Origin: Bacteroidota bacterium
Lineage (GTDB): Bacteria > Bacteroidota > Bacteroidia > Chitinophagales > Saprospiraceae
Assembly (NCBI GenBank): GCA_003045895.1
Contig: PZPC01000007.1
Coordinates: forward strand, 62,001 to 126,000
Reading direction: 5' to 3'
Length of the DNA: 64,000 nt
A program made the translations under genes and the position numbers. Positions 53,762 to 63,100 of this stretch are shown one piece after another (within the stretch, counting starts at the first letter, position 1; each line of letters opens with the position of its first letter). Below the pieces are notes generated by a model. The model made no database searches. It was not told the DNA's origin and saw only the letters and a list, made by a program, of their open reading frames with translations.

Positions 53762-53769
53762 CAAAGATA
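53762..53769 (-). promoter_or_regulatory. -7 box of the N-carbamoylputrescine amidase gene
   Basis: On the minus strand TATCTTTG matches TAnnTTTG exactly and would start transcription near 53755, 11 bases before the ATG at 53744. No -33 TTG was found at a fitting distance. Confidence 0.45.
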
Positions 53770-53845
53770 AAAAGTGCAACTCTTTTTTAGCAGAAACGGA
53801 ACCCCAAAGGGGATTTTTGCCAAAAATAATAGGTCGGCCAATAAA

Positions 53846-53885
53846 CAATTACGGCTCCTTCCAGAGTGGAAGAAGCCGTAAATTG
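53846..53885. terminator. Long hairpin upstream of the amidase gene
   Basis: CAATTACGGCTCCTTCCA pairs with TGGAAGAAGCCGTAAATTG around GAG, with one mismatch and a one-base bulge. It lies between the trpS end and the amidase start. The thymine-rich flank is weak, so a terminator function for the trpS transcript is an inference. Confidence 0.5.
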
Positions 53886-54121
53886 TTGGAGTCAAACATT
53901 GAGAGAGAAATCCAAAATCAAAAAATTTCACTGGAGTTTAGTTCGTGGTCAATCCACTCACCTGATATTTTGGATATCTAATTACATCATTTGCGCCAAA
54001 GGTAAGGGGTAAACCGGGCGGGGTAAACCCCATGAATGGGGGGGGGGAAGTGGGAGGTGGGAAGTGAGGACCGTGTAAAGGTGTAAACGGGGAAAAGTGT
54101 AAAAGTAGGGCGAGACCAGCG

Positions 54122-54285
54122 TCGATTATTGGAAATTGTCACCCGTCAGCATGGCCGAAAAAACGACCTGTCCGATGTCGGAGCACAGTCTAAAGTCCCC
54201 CTTTGGAGGGGGGCAGGGGGGAGGACTCTTGACCATCCTCGATTATTGGAAACTGTCACCCGTCAGCATGGCCGAAAAAACGACC
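54122..54285 (+). repeat. Two 47-bp direct repeats flanking the dispersed repeat
   Basis: The units at 54122-54168 and 54239-54285 differ by a single base (GGAAATTGTC versus GGAAACTGTC). The 70 bases between them contain the dispersed 33-base repeat at 54179-54211. The arrangement suggests duplication around an inserted repeat. Confidence 0.85.
54179..54211 (+). repeat. Dispersed 33-bp repeat, copy 2
   Basis: These bases are identical to the reverse complement of 8031-8063. The two copies are about 46 kb apart in the window and in opposite orientation. It is centred on a CCCCCTTTGGAGGGG palindrome. Confidence 0.8.
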
Positions 54286-54434
54286 GCAGCGCGGTCAAAT
54301 TATGTTAGCCCTAACACCACCAATTCTTTCCGACCCCAGCGGGGTCGCACCAAAGGCTATAGGCATTGTGTTATAAACATGGAATCCCTTCAGGATTCAG
54401 TGCCAGGCTGTAACACAGCATCTCTTAAGGATGC
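54282..54434. repeat. Cluster of short palindromes
   Basis: Five palindromes occur in 153 bases: GACCGC-AGC-GCGGTC at 54282, GTTAG-CC-CTAAC at 54304, CGACCCC-AGC-GGGGTCG at 54331, GAATCC-CTTCA-GGATTC at 54382 and GCATC-TCTTAAG-GATGC at 54418. Two share the AGC loop. They resemble REP-type intergenic sequences. No function was inferred. Confidence 0.65.
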
Positions 54435-54555
54435 AGGTATGTTTACAGGGAAGGTCACCCGCCACTTACACGCTTACACCTTTACCCGATCTAAAATTTC
54501 CGCCTTCCCACCTCCGACTTCCGATTTCGATCGCCTTCCCACCTCTTCGCTCGCC

Positions 54556-55557
54556 TTAAAACTTCACATTAGCCAGCCCAACCAGTTCTTTCACTTCGCG
54601 CACGGTTTCCTGGGCGCGGGTGCGGATGGCGGCGGCGCTGGCTTTAATCTGGTTTTTAACGGCTTTTTTGTCGGCCGCAATGGCCGCTTTGCGCTCGCGA
54701 ATAGGTTCGCTGATCGCTACCAGGCCTTCGGCGACGGTATACTTCAAATCGGCGTATTTCAGGGCACCGGCCTGGTAATCGAGTAAAAGGCTGTCGTAGG
54801 CAGCCGTTTGTCCGGCAGCGCGGAGCAGGCTGAAGAGGTTTTCCACGCCCGGACTCATCACGCCTTCCACCGCTTCGCCGGTATCCGTGACTGCTGAGCG
54901 GATTTGCTTGCGAATGCGGTCGGAATCGGCAAAGAGGTCAATATTGTGTTTCTCGCCCTGGCTGGCGCTCATTTTGCGCAGGGGGTCAGCCGTAGACATT
55001 ACCTTGGGAATCTCGGTATACAAGGCCTCCGGGAGGGCGAAGAATTCTTTCCCGATCTCGTTATTGAAGCGTTGGGCAATGTTGCGCGTCAGCTCGAGGT
55101 GCTGTTCCTGGTCCTTGCCGACGGGCACCTTGGTTGCTTTGTAGATGAGGATGTCCGCCGCCTGCAAAACCGGGTAGGTGTACAGCCCCACCGAGACAAA
55201 TCCCTCCGCCTGTTCTTCACTCTGGCTGCTTTTGTCCTTGAACTGGGTCATGCGGGTCAGCTGACCATAGCTGGCAAAGCAGTTGAGGATCCAACCCAGT
55301 TCCGTGTGCTCGGGCACGAGCGACTGGATGAACAAATTCTCCGGTTTGATCCCAACGGCCAACAGGTTGTAGACCAGTTCCCAGCTGTTTTCCCGTAATT
55401 TACCTGGAACAAAAGGCATGGTCATCGCGTGGTAGTCTACTACGCAATAGAGGCAATCATAGGTCTCCTGCAATTGCATCCAGTTCTGTATAGCCCCAAA
55501 ATAGCGGCCAAAATGCAGGTTTCCCGTGGGTTGTATACCGGAAAGAATCGTGTCCAT
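54556..55557 (-). CDS. trpS: Tryptophan--tRNA ligase
   Basis: This 333-residue class I aminoacyl-tRNA synthetase charges tRNA-Trp with tryptophan. The HIGH-type motif is TGNLHFGRYFGA at residues 11-22, and the KMSAS loop is at 195-199 (DPLRKMSASQGEKHN). The length is typical for the bacterial enzyme. It lies 14 bases downstream of ridA, so the two may be co-transcribed. The C-terminal anticodon-binding part contains the expected long helices (ISEPIRERKAAIAADKKAVK). No odd features were seen. Confidence 0.96.
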   Translation of the reverse strand: MDTILSGIQPTGNLHFGRYFGAIQNWMQLQETYDCLYCVVDYHAMTMPFVPGKLRENSWELVYNLLAVGIKPENLFIQSLVPEHTELGWILNCFASYGQLTRMTQFKDKSSQSEEQAEGFVSVGLYTYPVLQAADILIYKATKVPVGKDQEQHLELTRNIAQRFNNEIGKEFFALPEALYTEIPKVMSTADPLRKMSASQGEKHNIDLFADSDRIRKQIRSAVTDTGEAVEGVMSPGVENLFSLLRAAGQTAAYDSLLLDYQAGALKYADLKYTVAEGLVAISEPIRERKAAIAADKKAVKNQIKASAAAIRTRAQETVREVKELVGLANVKF

Positions 55558-55571
55558 AAAGCAAAAGGTTA

Positions 55572-55955
55572 TTAATCGATAGCGGCAATCAGTGAAATTT
55601 CGATATTGACAAACTTGGGCAGGTTAGCCACTTCCACCAGCTCGCGGGCCGGTGCAGTAGCTTCGTTGAAATATTCGCCGTAGACGGCGTTGATCCGGCC
55701 GTAGTTGTTCATGTCACTCACAAAAACCGAACACTTGATCACTTCTTCAAAGGTAATACCCGCTGCCTTGAGTACCGCCTGCAGGTTTTTCATCACCTGG
55801 TGGGTTTCCTCTTCAATGGTGCGGGTCATCAGTTCGCCGGAGGCGGGCTCGATTGCAATTTGACCAGACACGTAGAGCGTTCCCTGGTGAACAATAGCCT
55901 GGCTGTAGGGGCCTACCGGTGCCGGAGCATCGGGCGTGTAAATTATTTGCTTCAT
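55572..55955 (-). CDS. ridA: RidA family protein (enamine/imine deaminase)
   Basis: This protein of 127 residues matches RidA/YjgF, a trimeric cytoplasmic enzyme that hydrolyses reactive enamine and imine intermediates formed by PLP enzymes. The family motif GPYSQAIVHQGTLYVSGQIA is at residues 16-35, and the conserved arginine is in TAPARELVEVANLPK. The length is standard. The usual cysteine in this segment is replaced (ARELV rather than ARSCV), which occurs in several RidA subfamilies. It lies upstream of trpS. Confidence 0.93.
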   Translation of the reverse strand: MKQIIYTPDAPAPVGPYSQAIVHQGTLYVSGQIAIEPASGELMTRTIEEETHQVMKNLQAVLKAAGITFEEVIKCSVFVSDMNNYGRINAVYGEYFNEATAPARELVEVANLPKFVNIEISLIAAID

Positions 55956-56068
55956 GTTTAGGTTGTTTATAACTTGTCACTAATCAAACAGGAAAAGCCC
56001 CATACCCGAACAACAGGCAGGAGCTTCCTATTTTTTACCAAAAAAGCGAATAGCTTAGGCTACTGCTT

Positions 56069-56263
56069 CTAGTCCAGTTCCGGTGCCTTGATCAGCAACT
56101 TGCCACGGTAGAAGGTGTTACCTTCCACGTCGGAATAGGAACGGTGCATTAGGTGGCGCTCGCCAGTGGCCTTACAGGTAACTACGCTGGGAGCCTCCGC
56201 CTTGTAATGCGTACGACGCTTGCGCTTGCGTTGCTTGGAAATTCTACTTTTAGGATGTGCCAT
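56069..56263 (-). CDS. rpmF: 50S ribosomal protein L32
   Basis: This basic protein of 64 residues is bacterial L32, part of the large ribosomal subunit. The opening MAHPKSRISKQRKRKRRTHY is the family signature. It has one cysteine instead of the zinc-binding cysteine pairs, so it is a zinc-free form. It is 45 bases downstream of the yceD-like gene, the order seen in many bacteria. Confidence 0.95.
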   Translation of the reverse strand: MAHPKSRISKQRKRKRRTHYKAEAPSVVTCKATGERHLMHRSYSDVEGNTFYRGKLLIKAPELD

Positions 56264-56308
56264 TTCAGTTGTTTTTATCGTCAGTATCCCCAGGGATACG
56301 CTTAATTG

Positions 56309-56851
56309 TTAATTATTTTCTTCCTTATCCCAATCTCTCAGGGCATCCCAGAGGGGGTTGTTGGTTTGTTCTTCTTCTGCTTCGTCGGGTGCCAGCGCAA
56401 GCCGGTCCAGCATTTCCTGGTCACAGGGTAGCTCTGCTTCCGCTTTGCAATCGTAAACTTTGATCAGCGGCATGGCCAACAAGATGTACTCGTAAACGAA
56501 CTGGGCAATACTCCACTTGGATGTCTCCAGGGGAATAAAGACCACGTCTTCGTCTATGGGCGCATCTTCCGGGTCACCGTACTTGACCAGCAACCGGTTT
56601 TCACCAGCTACCGGCAGAGCGATGGAAGTCAGGCAACGGTCGCAAGTGGTTTGCACGTGTCCGGAAAAAGAAAAATCCAGCACCAGCAACGTCGCACTTT
56701 TGTCCATAATGACCTGCACGTCCAGCTGGCCTTCTTCGACCAGCGTACCTTCGAAAGCACCGAAAAAATCAGCGTCCACATCGAAGTCGAACTGGTGCTT
56801 ACCTTCACCCATACCTTTGAGTGGGATAATATACGGCAGAAGCGGATCCAT
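56309..56851 (-). CDS. YceD/DUF177 family protein
   Basis: This protein of 180 residues is of the YceD/DUF177 family, usually encoded directly upstream of rpmF and linked to 23S rRNA accumulation in bacteria and plastids. The motif VQTTCDRCLTSIALPVAGEN with its cysteine pair is at about residues 65-84, and a later segment has YDCKAEAELPCDQEML. It is acidic at the C-terminus (DEAEEEQTNNPLWDALRDWD), as typical. The exact biochemical role is not known. Confidence 0.88.
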   Translation of the reverse strand: MDPLLPYIIPLKGMGEGKHQFDFDVDADFFGAFEGTLVEEGQLDVQVIMDKSATLLVLDFSFSGHVQTTCDRCLTSIALPVAGENRLLVKYGDPEDAPIDEDVVFIPLETSKWSIAQFVYEYILLAMPLIKVYDCKAEAELPCDQEMLDRLALAPDEAEEEQTNNPLWDALRDWDKEENN

Positions 56852-57180
56852 GATATCGTCTACGTTTAGACTCTAAGACACCCGCGCATCTCAAAGTTGT
56901 CCTACAAAAAGCGGCTGCAAAGGTAAAACATAGAATTGATTTTTCCGCTATTTCCAATAAAAAAATCCTACGCCTGGCCGTTGTTAAACGAAAGATGTTA
57001 ATTAACGCGCTTTTAATACCCCATTACGGCCCTGCTAGTAGAATTGTTCCGTATTTTTCGGCTTGTAACCTGTCCTCCGCAAATCTCCTGAAAAGACACC
57101 TTTTTGTTGTTACTGATTTTTCGGTTCTTCCACCAGATGACCGAAACCCATTTAATTACCCATCCCAAAACAACGGGCGC
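56852..57180. other. Intergenic stretch between yceD and the fourth adhesin gene
   Basis: The 329 bases separate two divergent transcripts. A minus-strand -7 box for yceD lies at 56918-56925. For the plus-strand adhesin no exact TAnnTTTG box was seen. No gene or repeat was recognised. Confidence 0.5.
56918..56925 (-). promoter_or_regulatory. -7 box of the yceD-rpmF operon
   Basis: On the minus strand TACCTTTG matches TAnnTTTG. Transcription would start near 56911, 60 bases before the yceD ATG. A -33 TTG at ideal distance was not found. Confidence 0.45.
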
Positions 57181-60100
57181 ATGAATCTTTGGCGGATATC
57201 TTTAGCAGTGTTCCTCATTACCGGTTGCTTTTTGCTGCCTGCCTCCGGACAAACTACGCTACTGACCAGCACGGGCGCCGTTCGCGGCGATACGAACGGC
57301 CCTACCCTGGACACCTACGGCGCCGTCGATATTTCCAATTGTGCCACCGTCCGGTTTTCGCTTAACTTCAGTTTTTCTTTGCCCTGGGAAGGTGATGGCA
57401 ACATGGAGTATTGCAATGAAATAAGTCCTTCAACCGGGCAGCTAGCTTGTCCAAATTCAGGAGGGTGCGGTTGCGACCCTGCCAATCCTACTGCCGGAGG
57501 TTGTAATACTTGTTGGGATTTCTTATGGGTTCAATTTCTAGTAGACGGAGCCTTAGTGGGTGGTGATGTCATTGGTGATGCGGGTACCACCAATGCCGAG
57601 CAATCCGGGACGATTAGCTTTGGTTTTTGCAACAACGCGGGTGCCAGTAGCGCTCAAATTAACGTAATTACGCAAACCTGGGCCAGCAACGAAGCCGTTA
57701 ATTTCAACGCCATCTCCATTATATGCTACGAGGCACAACCTACGGCCAACGCCAACCCTGACCCTTTGTGCGCTGGCGAAACCCTCAACTTGTCGGGTAG
57801 TGTCACCGCCCCCAACGTAGTCAGTTCAACCACCTGGAGTGGCCCGGGCACCATCACCAATCCCGGCGTACTGAACACCACCGTCAACAACCTGACTGCC
57901 GGTCCTGCTACTTTTATCCTTTCCAGCACGGATAACCAGGGCTGTACCACCACATCGGAGGTCACCGTCACCGTCGATCCCGCGCCGGTAGCCACCCCCC
58001 CTACCCCACTCGAGATCTGCTTCAGTGCCGCACCGCTGGCGGGTGAAATCCTCAACCTGGACGACATCATCGACCAGATCCGCAATTTCAATCCGGCCTA
58101 CACCGTCAACTGGTGGTTCGACGCCGCTGGTACCAACGATATTAATTTCAACAACCCGGCGGATATTACGACCCTCCTGCTCACCATGCCCACCACCGTC
58201 TACGCCAGCATCACCGACGGCAACTGCGAAAGCGCAACGGTGCCCGTGACCGTCAACATCAACAGCTACCCCACCGCCAACGACGCCAGCCTGATGGCCT
58301 GCTTAGGCAGCAATGGGTTGGCTACTTTTACCCCTTCCGACGCCGAGGACGACATCACCGGCAACGACCCCAGCCTGAATGTTTCCTACCACGCTACCTT
58401 TACCCAGGCCGAAAACGGTACCAGCCCGATCAACGGCAACGTCACCACCCCCATCGACCGGACCCTCTACGCCCAGGTGAGCAACAGCGCAGGGTGCAGC
58501 GTGGTGGTCGAACTCGACCTGCAAGTAGGCAGTGGGCTGACCGCCGAAGACGCCACCCTCGAAGTATGTGACAACGGCAGCGGACAAGGCCTTTTCGACC
58601 TCACCGACGCCGACGCTACCGTGCTGAATGGCCAACCGGGGTCGGTGACCTACTACCTCAATCCGGCCCCCGGCAGCCCCATCAACAACCCTGGCAATTT
58701 CCTTTCCGGGCCCACTACGGTTTACGCCGTCATCGACGACGGCACCGGCTGTACGTCGGCACCCAGCCAGGTGACCCTCGACCTGATTGGCTTCGACGCC
58801 AACGACGTCTTCCTCACCTTCAATCCCGACTCGGGTTGTGGCCCTACCTTTATTTCACCCGTTTTAAATACGCCCAGCAATCCGGCCGGTGTCTACAGTT
58901 TTGATATTTCCTTCGGCCCACTGGCTACGGGTCCGAATAACAACGTGACGATTATCGGCCAAAATGGGGCCATGCCCTTCACCTATAATATTGCGGAAGA
59001 CCACATCTTCATCCTCAATAGCGTCACCGGCCCGGGCCCCAGCTTTTGCGAGGTAACCTTCTCCCCTCCCCTCGAATATTTTATCTTCATCGACCAGGGC
59101 CCGCCAGCTTTCCCGGCCAGCCTCACCGCTTGCCCCAATGGCAGCGGCCAGGGAACTTTCAACCTGACGTCCCTGGAAAGCACTATCACGGGGAATGCCG
59201 GGCTGCCCGTCGATTTTTACCGCAATGCCGCGCTGACCCAGCTGATTGCCAACCCCGGTAGTTTTGTGTCCACCCCGACTACCGTCTATGCCGTAGTCGA
59301 TAATGGCAGTGGCTGTTCGTCAGCTGCGGTGCCCATCACCCTGACCGCAACGCCGCCGCCGGTCGTAACCATCGACCTGGACACCCCCATTTCCTGTGCC
59401 AGCGCCAGCGACGGCGCCATCACGGTTAACGTGAGCGGCAATGGGCCCTTTACTTTCGACTGGTCTGACAACACCTACGATGGCCAGCAAATTCTCACTG
59501 GTTTATCCGCTGGCACTTACGCCGTCACGGTCTCGGATGCCAATGGCTGTGCCCAGCCAGGCAACATCACCCTCACTGATCCGCCCGCCCTCAGCCTCAA
59601 CTGCCGGGCCAATGGCAGCGGACAGGGATCTGGCCCCGGCAGTTATACCTTTACGTTTGGAGGAGGCACCCCTTTTTACTTGCTGGAATTGACCGGGCCC
59701 CTCAATATTACCTTCACCGAAAACACGGCCGGCAGTTGGGATACCCCGGTTTTACCGCCGGGTGACTATACCTTTGCCCTCACCGATGCGAACAACTGTA
59801 CCACCAATTGCACGTTTACGGTGGTTGCTACTTGCGATTTAATGGTGCAAATAGACGGAACCAATCCGCTTTGCGCTGGTGGCCTCACGGGGAGCATCAG
59901 CCTGACCATCAACAGCTCGCAACCTATTATTGACATCAACTGGACGGACGACACCCTGGACGGCGACGACAATCCGGTCAATTTACCCGCCGCCGCTTAT
60001 TCGGTAACGGTGACTGATTTAGCAGGTTGCCAGGCTAACGCTGCTATCGTCCTGACTGATCCCCCGGCTTACAGCCTCAATTGCATGGCTGTTACCTTGC

Positions 60101-63100
60101 CCAGCGGCCCGACGGCCAATGACGGGGTGTTGGAGGTGACCATCAGTGCCGGGCCCGGCGGCCCTTATACCGTAACCTACGACAACGGATCCGGTACCAG
60201 CGGCACCATTCCGGCCGGTGCAAACCCAGCGGTTTTTACCCAGAACAACCTCCCCGTTGGCAACTACCAAATCACGGTTACCAACCCGGATCTTTGTAGC
60301 GCTACCTGCAGTGTTAACCTGACGGCTGCCAGTTGTAATTTGACACTTGCGCAAAGTAGTACGCCACCTACCTGCAGCAATTCGGCGGATGGCAGTACCA
60401 CCATCACCCCCGCAGGTGGCGATGGCAATTACACCTACAACTGGAACGACAATACCTACGACGGCCTCAGCACCATCACCGGGTTAACGGTAGGGGAAAA
60501 CCTGGCGGTGACCGTTGCCGATGGCAACGGCTGCACCGCGGCGCTCAGCTTCACGGTAACCGGCCCCGCTCCGCTAACTATCAGTTGCAGTGCCACCGGG
60601 GATATGCTTTCCGTCGACATCACCAGTGGTGCCGCCGGCCCCTTCACGGTGACCTACGACAACGGCGCAGGCACCACGGGCAGCCTGGTGGTCAATCCCG
60701 GTGATCCCAACAACTTCACGGCAGCAGGATTACCCAACGGCACCTACACCCTCACCGCAGTCAACAGCAATAATTGCACCGCAACTTGTAGCGTAGTCAT
60801 CAACCAGCCCACCTGTGACCTGGTACTTGATTGTTCCCAGATCACCCATCCCAACACGCCGGCCGGCAACAACGGCGTCATCGATTTTCAGTTTGCCGGT
60901 GGCGTAGCCCCCTACACCATTACCTGGACCGGCCCCGTCAGTGGCACCGCCATGGTTTTTTCCATCGGCACCTTCCCCATCAGCAACCTGAGCGTGGGCG
61001 CCTATACCATTACCCTGACCGACGGCGCCGGCTGCCAGGAGACGTGTAACTTCACGATTACTAACGTGTCCAATTGCAATTTCTCGATGCTGATCAACGG
61101 TACCGACCTCAGCTGCAACGGCGCCAGGGATGGGCGTATCCAGCTGATCCTCATCGAAGGCACTGCCAATTACACCTTCGACTGGTCGGATGACACCTAC
61201 GATAGCGTAGGTAGCAACGGCGACCTGCAGGGCTTACCCGTGGGCACCTACGCCGTCACCGTCACCGATGCCAGCAACTGCCGGGATTCCGCTATGGTGG
61301 TCATCAACCAGCCTGCTGCTTTCGATTTCGCCTGCAGTGTAGCGCAACAACCCAGCCAGGCCACGGCCAGCGACGGCATTATTGTGGTCAATTTCGTGGG
61401 CGGCCCGGCAGGGCCTTATACCCTTACCTACAACAACAACCAGGGCACCACAGGCACCCTCCCCGTAGTGGCAGGTGACAACACCATCAGTGGCCTGCCC
61501 GAGGGCTCGTACAGCCTTACCATCAGCAATGGGTCCTGTGCGACCAACTGCTTCCTGACTTTAGCCACCAATTTTTGCACCTTCGACCTCAATTTTACCA
61601 ATACCGCCGAGACCTGCACCGGCGCCAACGACGGCAGCGTTACCCTGATCGCCTCCGGCGGGCTACCGCCCTACCTCATTCTCTGGAGTACGCTGGATAC
61701 CACGGCAACGGTGGGCAGCCTGCCCCCGGGTAGCTACAGCGTGACCGTTACGGATAGCAACGGCTGCCTCGCCACTGGCTCCACGACGGTCAGTGCCGGT
61801 AATCCTGGCCCCACGCTGGCTGCTGGCAGCGGCGGTAGTATTTGTGCCGACAGCTGTTACCGCTTGCCGCTAAACTTCACCGGCACGGGGCCTTTCCTGG
61901 TGGATTATGAGGTAACCACGCCCGGCGTAACCACACCTGTGCAGTTCACGTTCCTCAATCCGCAGGACACCTTGGTTTTATGTCCGGCTGACAACGGCCT
62001 GCCATTCGGAACCATTGGGCTGCATTTTTCCCAGATTGCGGATGCCAATTGTGTCACCAACCTGGACCAAACCGTCAACTTCAATTACCTGCCACCGGCG
62101 ACAGGTGATCTCCTGGCCACCGTTTGCCCGGGCGACTCCATCGTGGTCGGGACGACGGTATTCGATGCGGGCAACCCCAGTGGCCAGGTCATCCTGCCCG
62201 GTGCGGCCAGCAGTGGCTGCGACAGCCTGGTTAATGTAAGCCTTGGTTTTTATCCCGCCAGCGTATCCACCATCACCACCCCGATCTGCCCGGGGGACAC
62301 CTTGCTGATTGGTAGCCAATTTTTCTTTGTGGGTAATAGCACGGGCCTGGTCACCCTCGACAATGCAAGCAGCAATGGCTGTGACTCCCTGATCACGGTA
62401 AATCTGACCGAGTTGACTCCCGTTACCGAAAACTTCACGACCACCGTCTGTGCGGGAGATTCCGTCCTTATCGCTGGCGAATTTTTCCACGCCGGCCGTT
62501 TACAGGACACCCTCACGTTGCCCATTCCGGCGGCCAATGGTTGTGACTCCCTGCTCGCCGTGGATGTGACGCTGCTGCCAACGGCTATGTCTGCCTTCAC
62601 CGGTGAAATTTGTACGGGGGATTCCATTCTGGTAGGTGGTCAGTATTTCAGTGCACCAAGACTCAGCGGGCTGGTCTTGCTGCCAGGGGCTGCGGCCAAT
62701 GGTTGCGACTCCACCATTCAGGTGACGATCAGCGTGGCCACCGTCCTTGCTGGCCAAATCGACCCCGTGCTCTGTCCGGGCGGCACCCTGTTGGTGGGCG
62801 ACTCCCTCCTCACTGCCGCGGGCACCTACGCCATTGTCCTACCCGGAGCAGCCACGGGCGGTTGTGACTCCCTGGTCAATGTAAACCTGAGCTTCTATCC
62901 CGTGGCTACGGGCAATGTCAATCCGTTGCTCTGCCCCGGCGATTCGATTACCATTGGCGGGCAAACCTTCTCCGCGCTGAATCCAGCGGGAACCGTTACC
63001 CTGCCCAATGCAGCGGCCAACGGCTGCGACTCCCTGCTCAACGTGCAGGTGGGCTTTCTCCCCGTGGCGATGGGCAATGCCAATCCGCTGCTCTGCCCCG

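Larger units (their letters stand above)
53745..54555. repeat. Gene-free region with a hairpin, direct repeats and palindromes
   Basis: These 811 bases between the amidase gene and trpS hold no accepted gene. They contain the hairpin at 53846-53885, a run of ten guanines (54038-54047), three 7-base units at 54047-54067, two 47-base direct repeats (54122-54168 and 54239-54285), the dispersed 33-base repeat at 54179-54211, and a run of short palindromes at 54282-54434. A frame from 54136 was rejected as repeat-derived. Confidence 0.7.

Noticed and set aside
53762-53762. ATG at 53762 as start of the amidase
   Set aside because: It overlaps the -7 box TATCTTTG and would add six residues not seen at the start of the family.
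54136-54786. Open frame of 216 codons between the amidase gene and trpS
   Set aside because: It is built from the 47-bp direct repeats and palindromes and then runs antisense into trpS.
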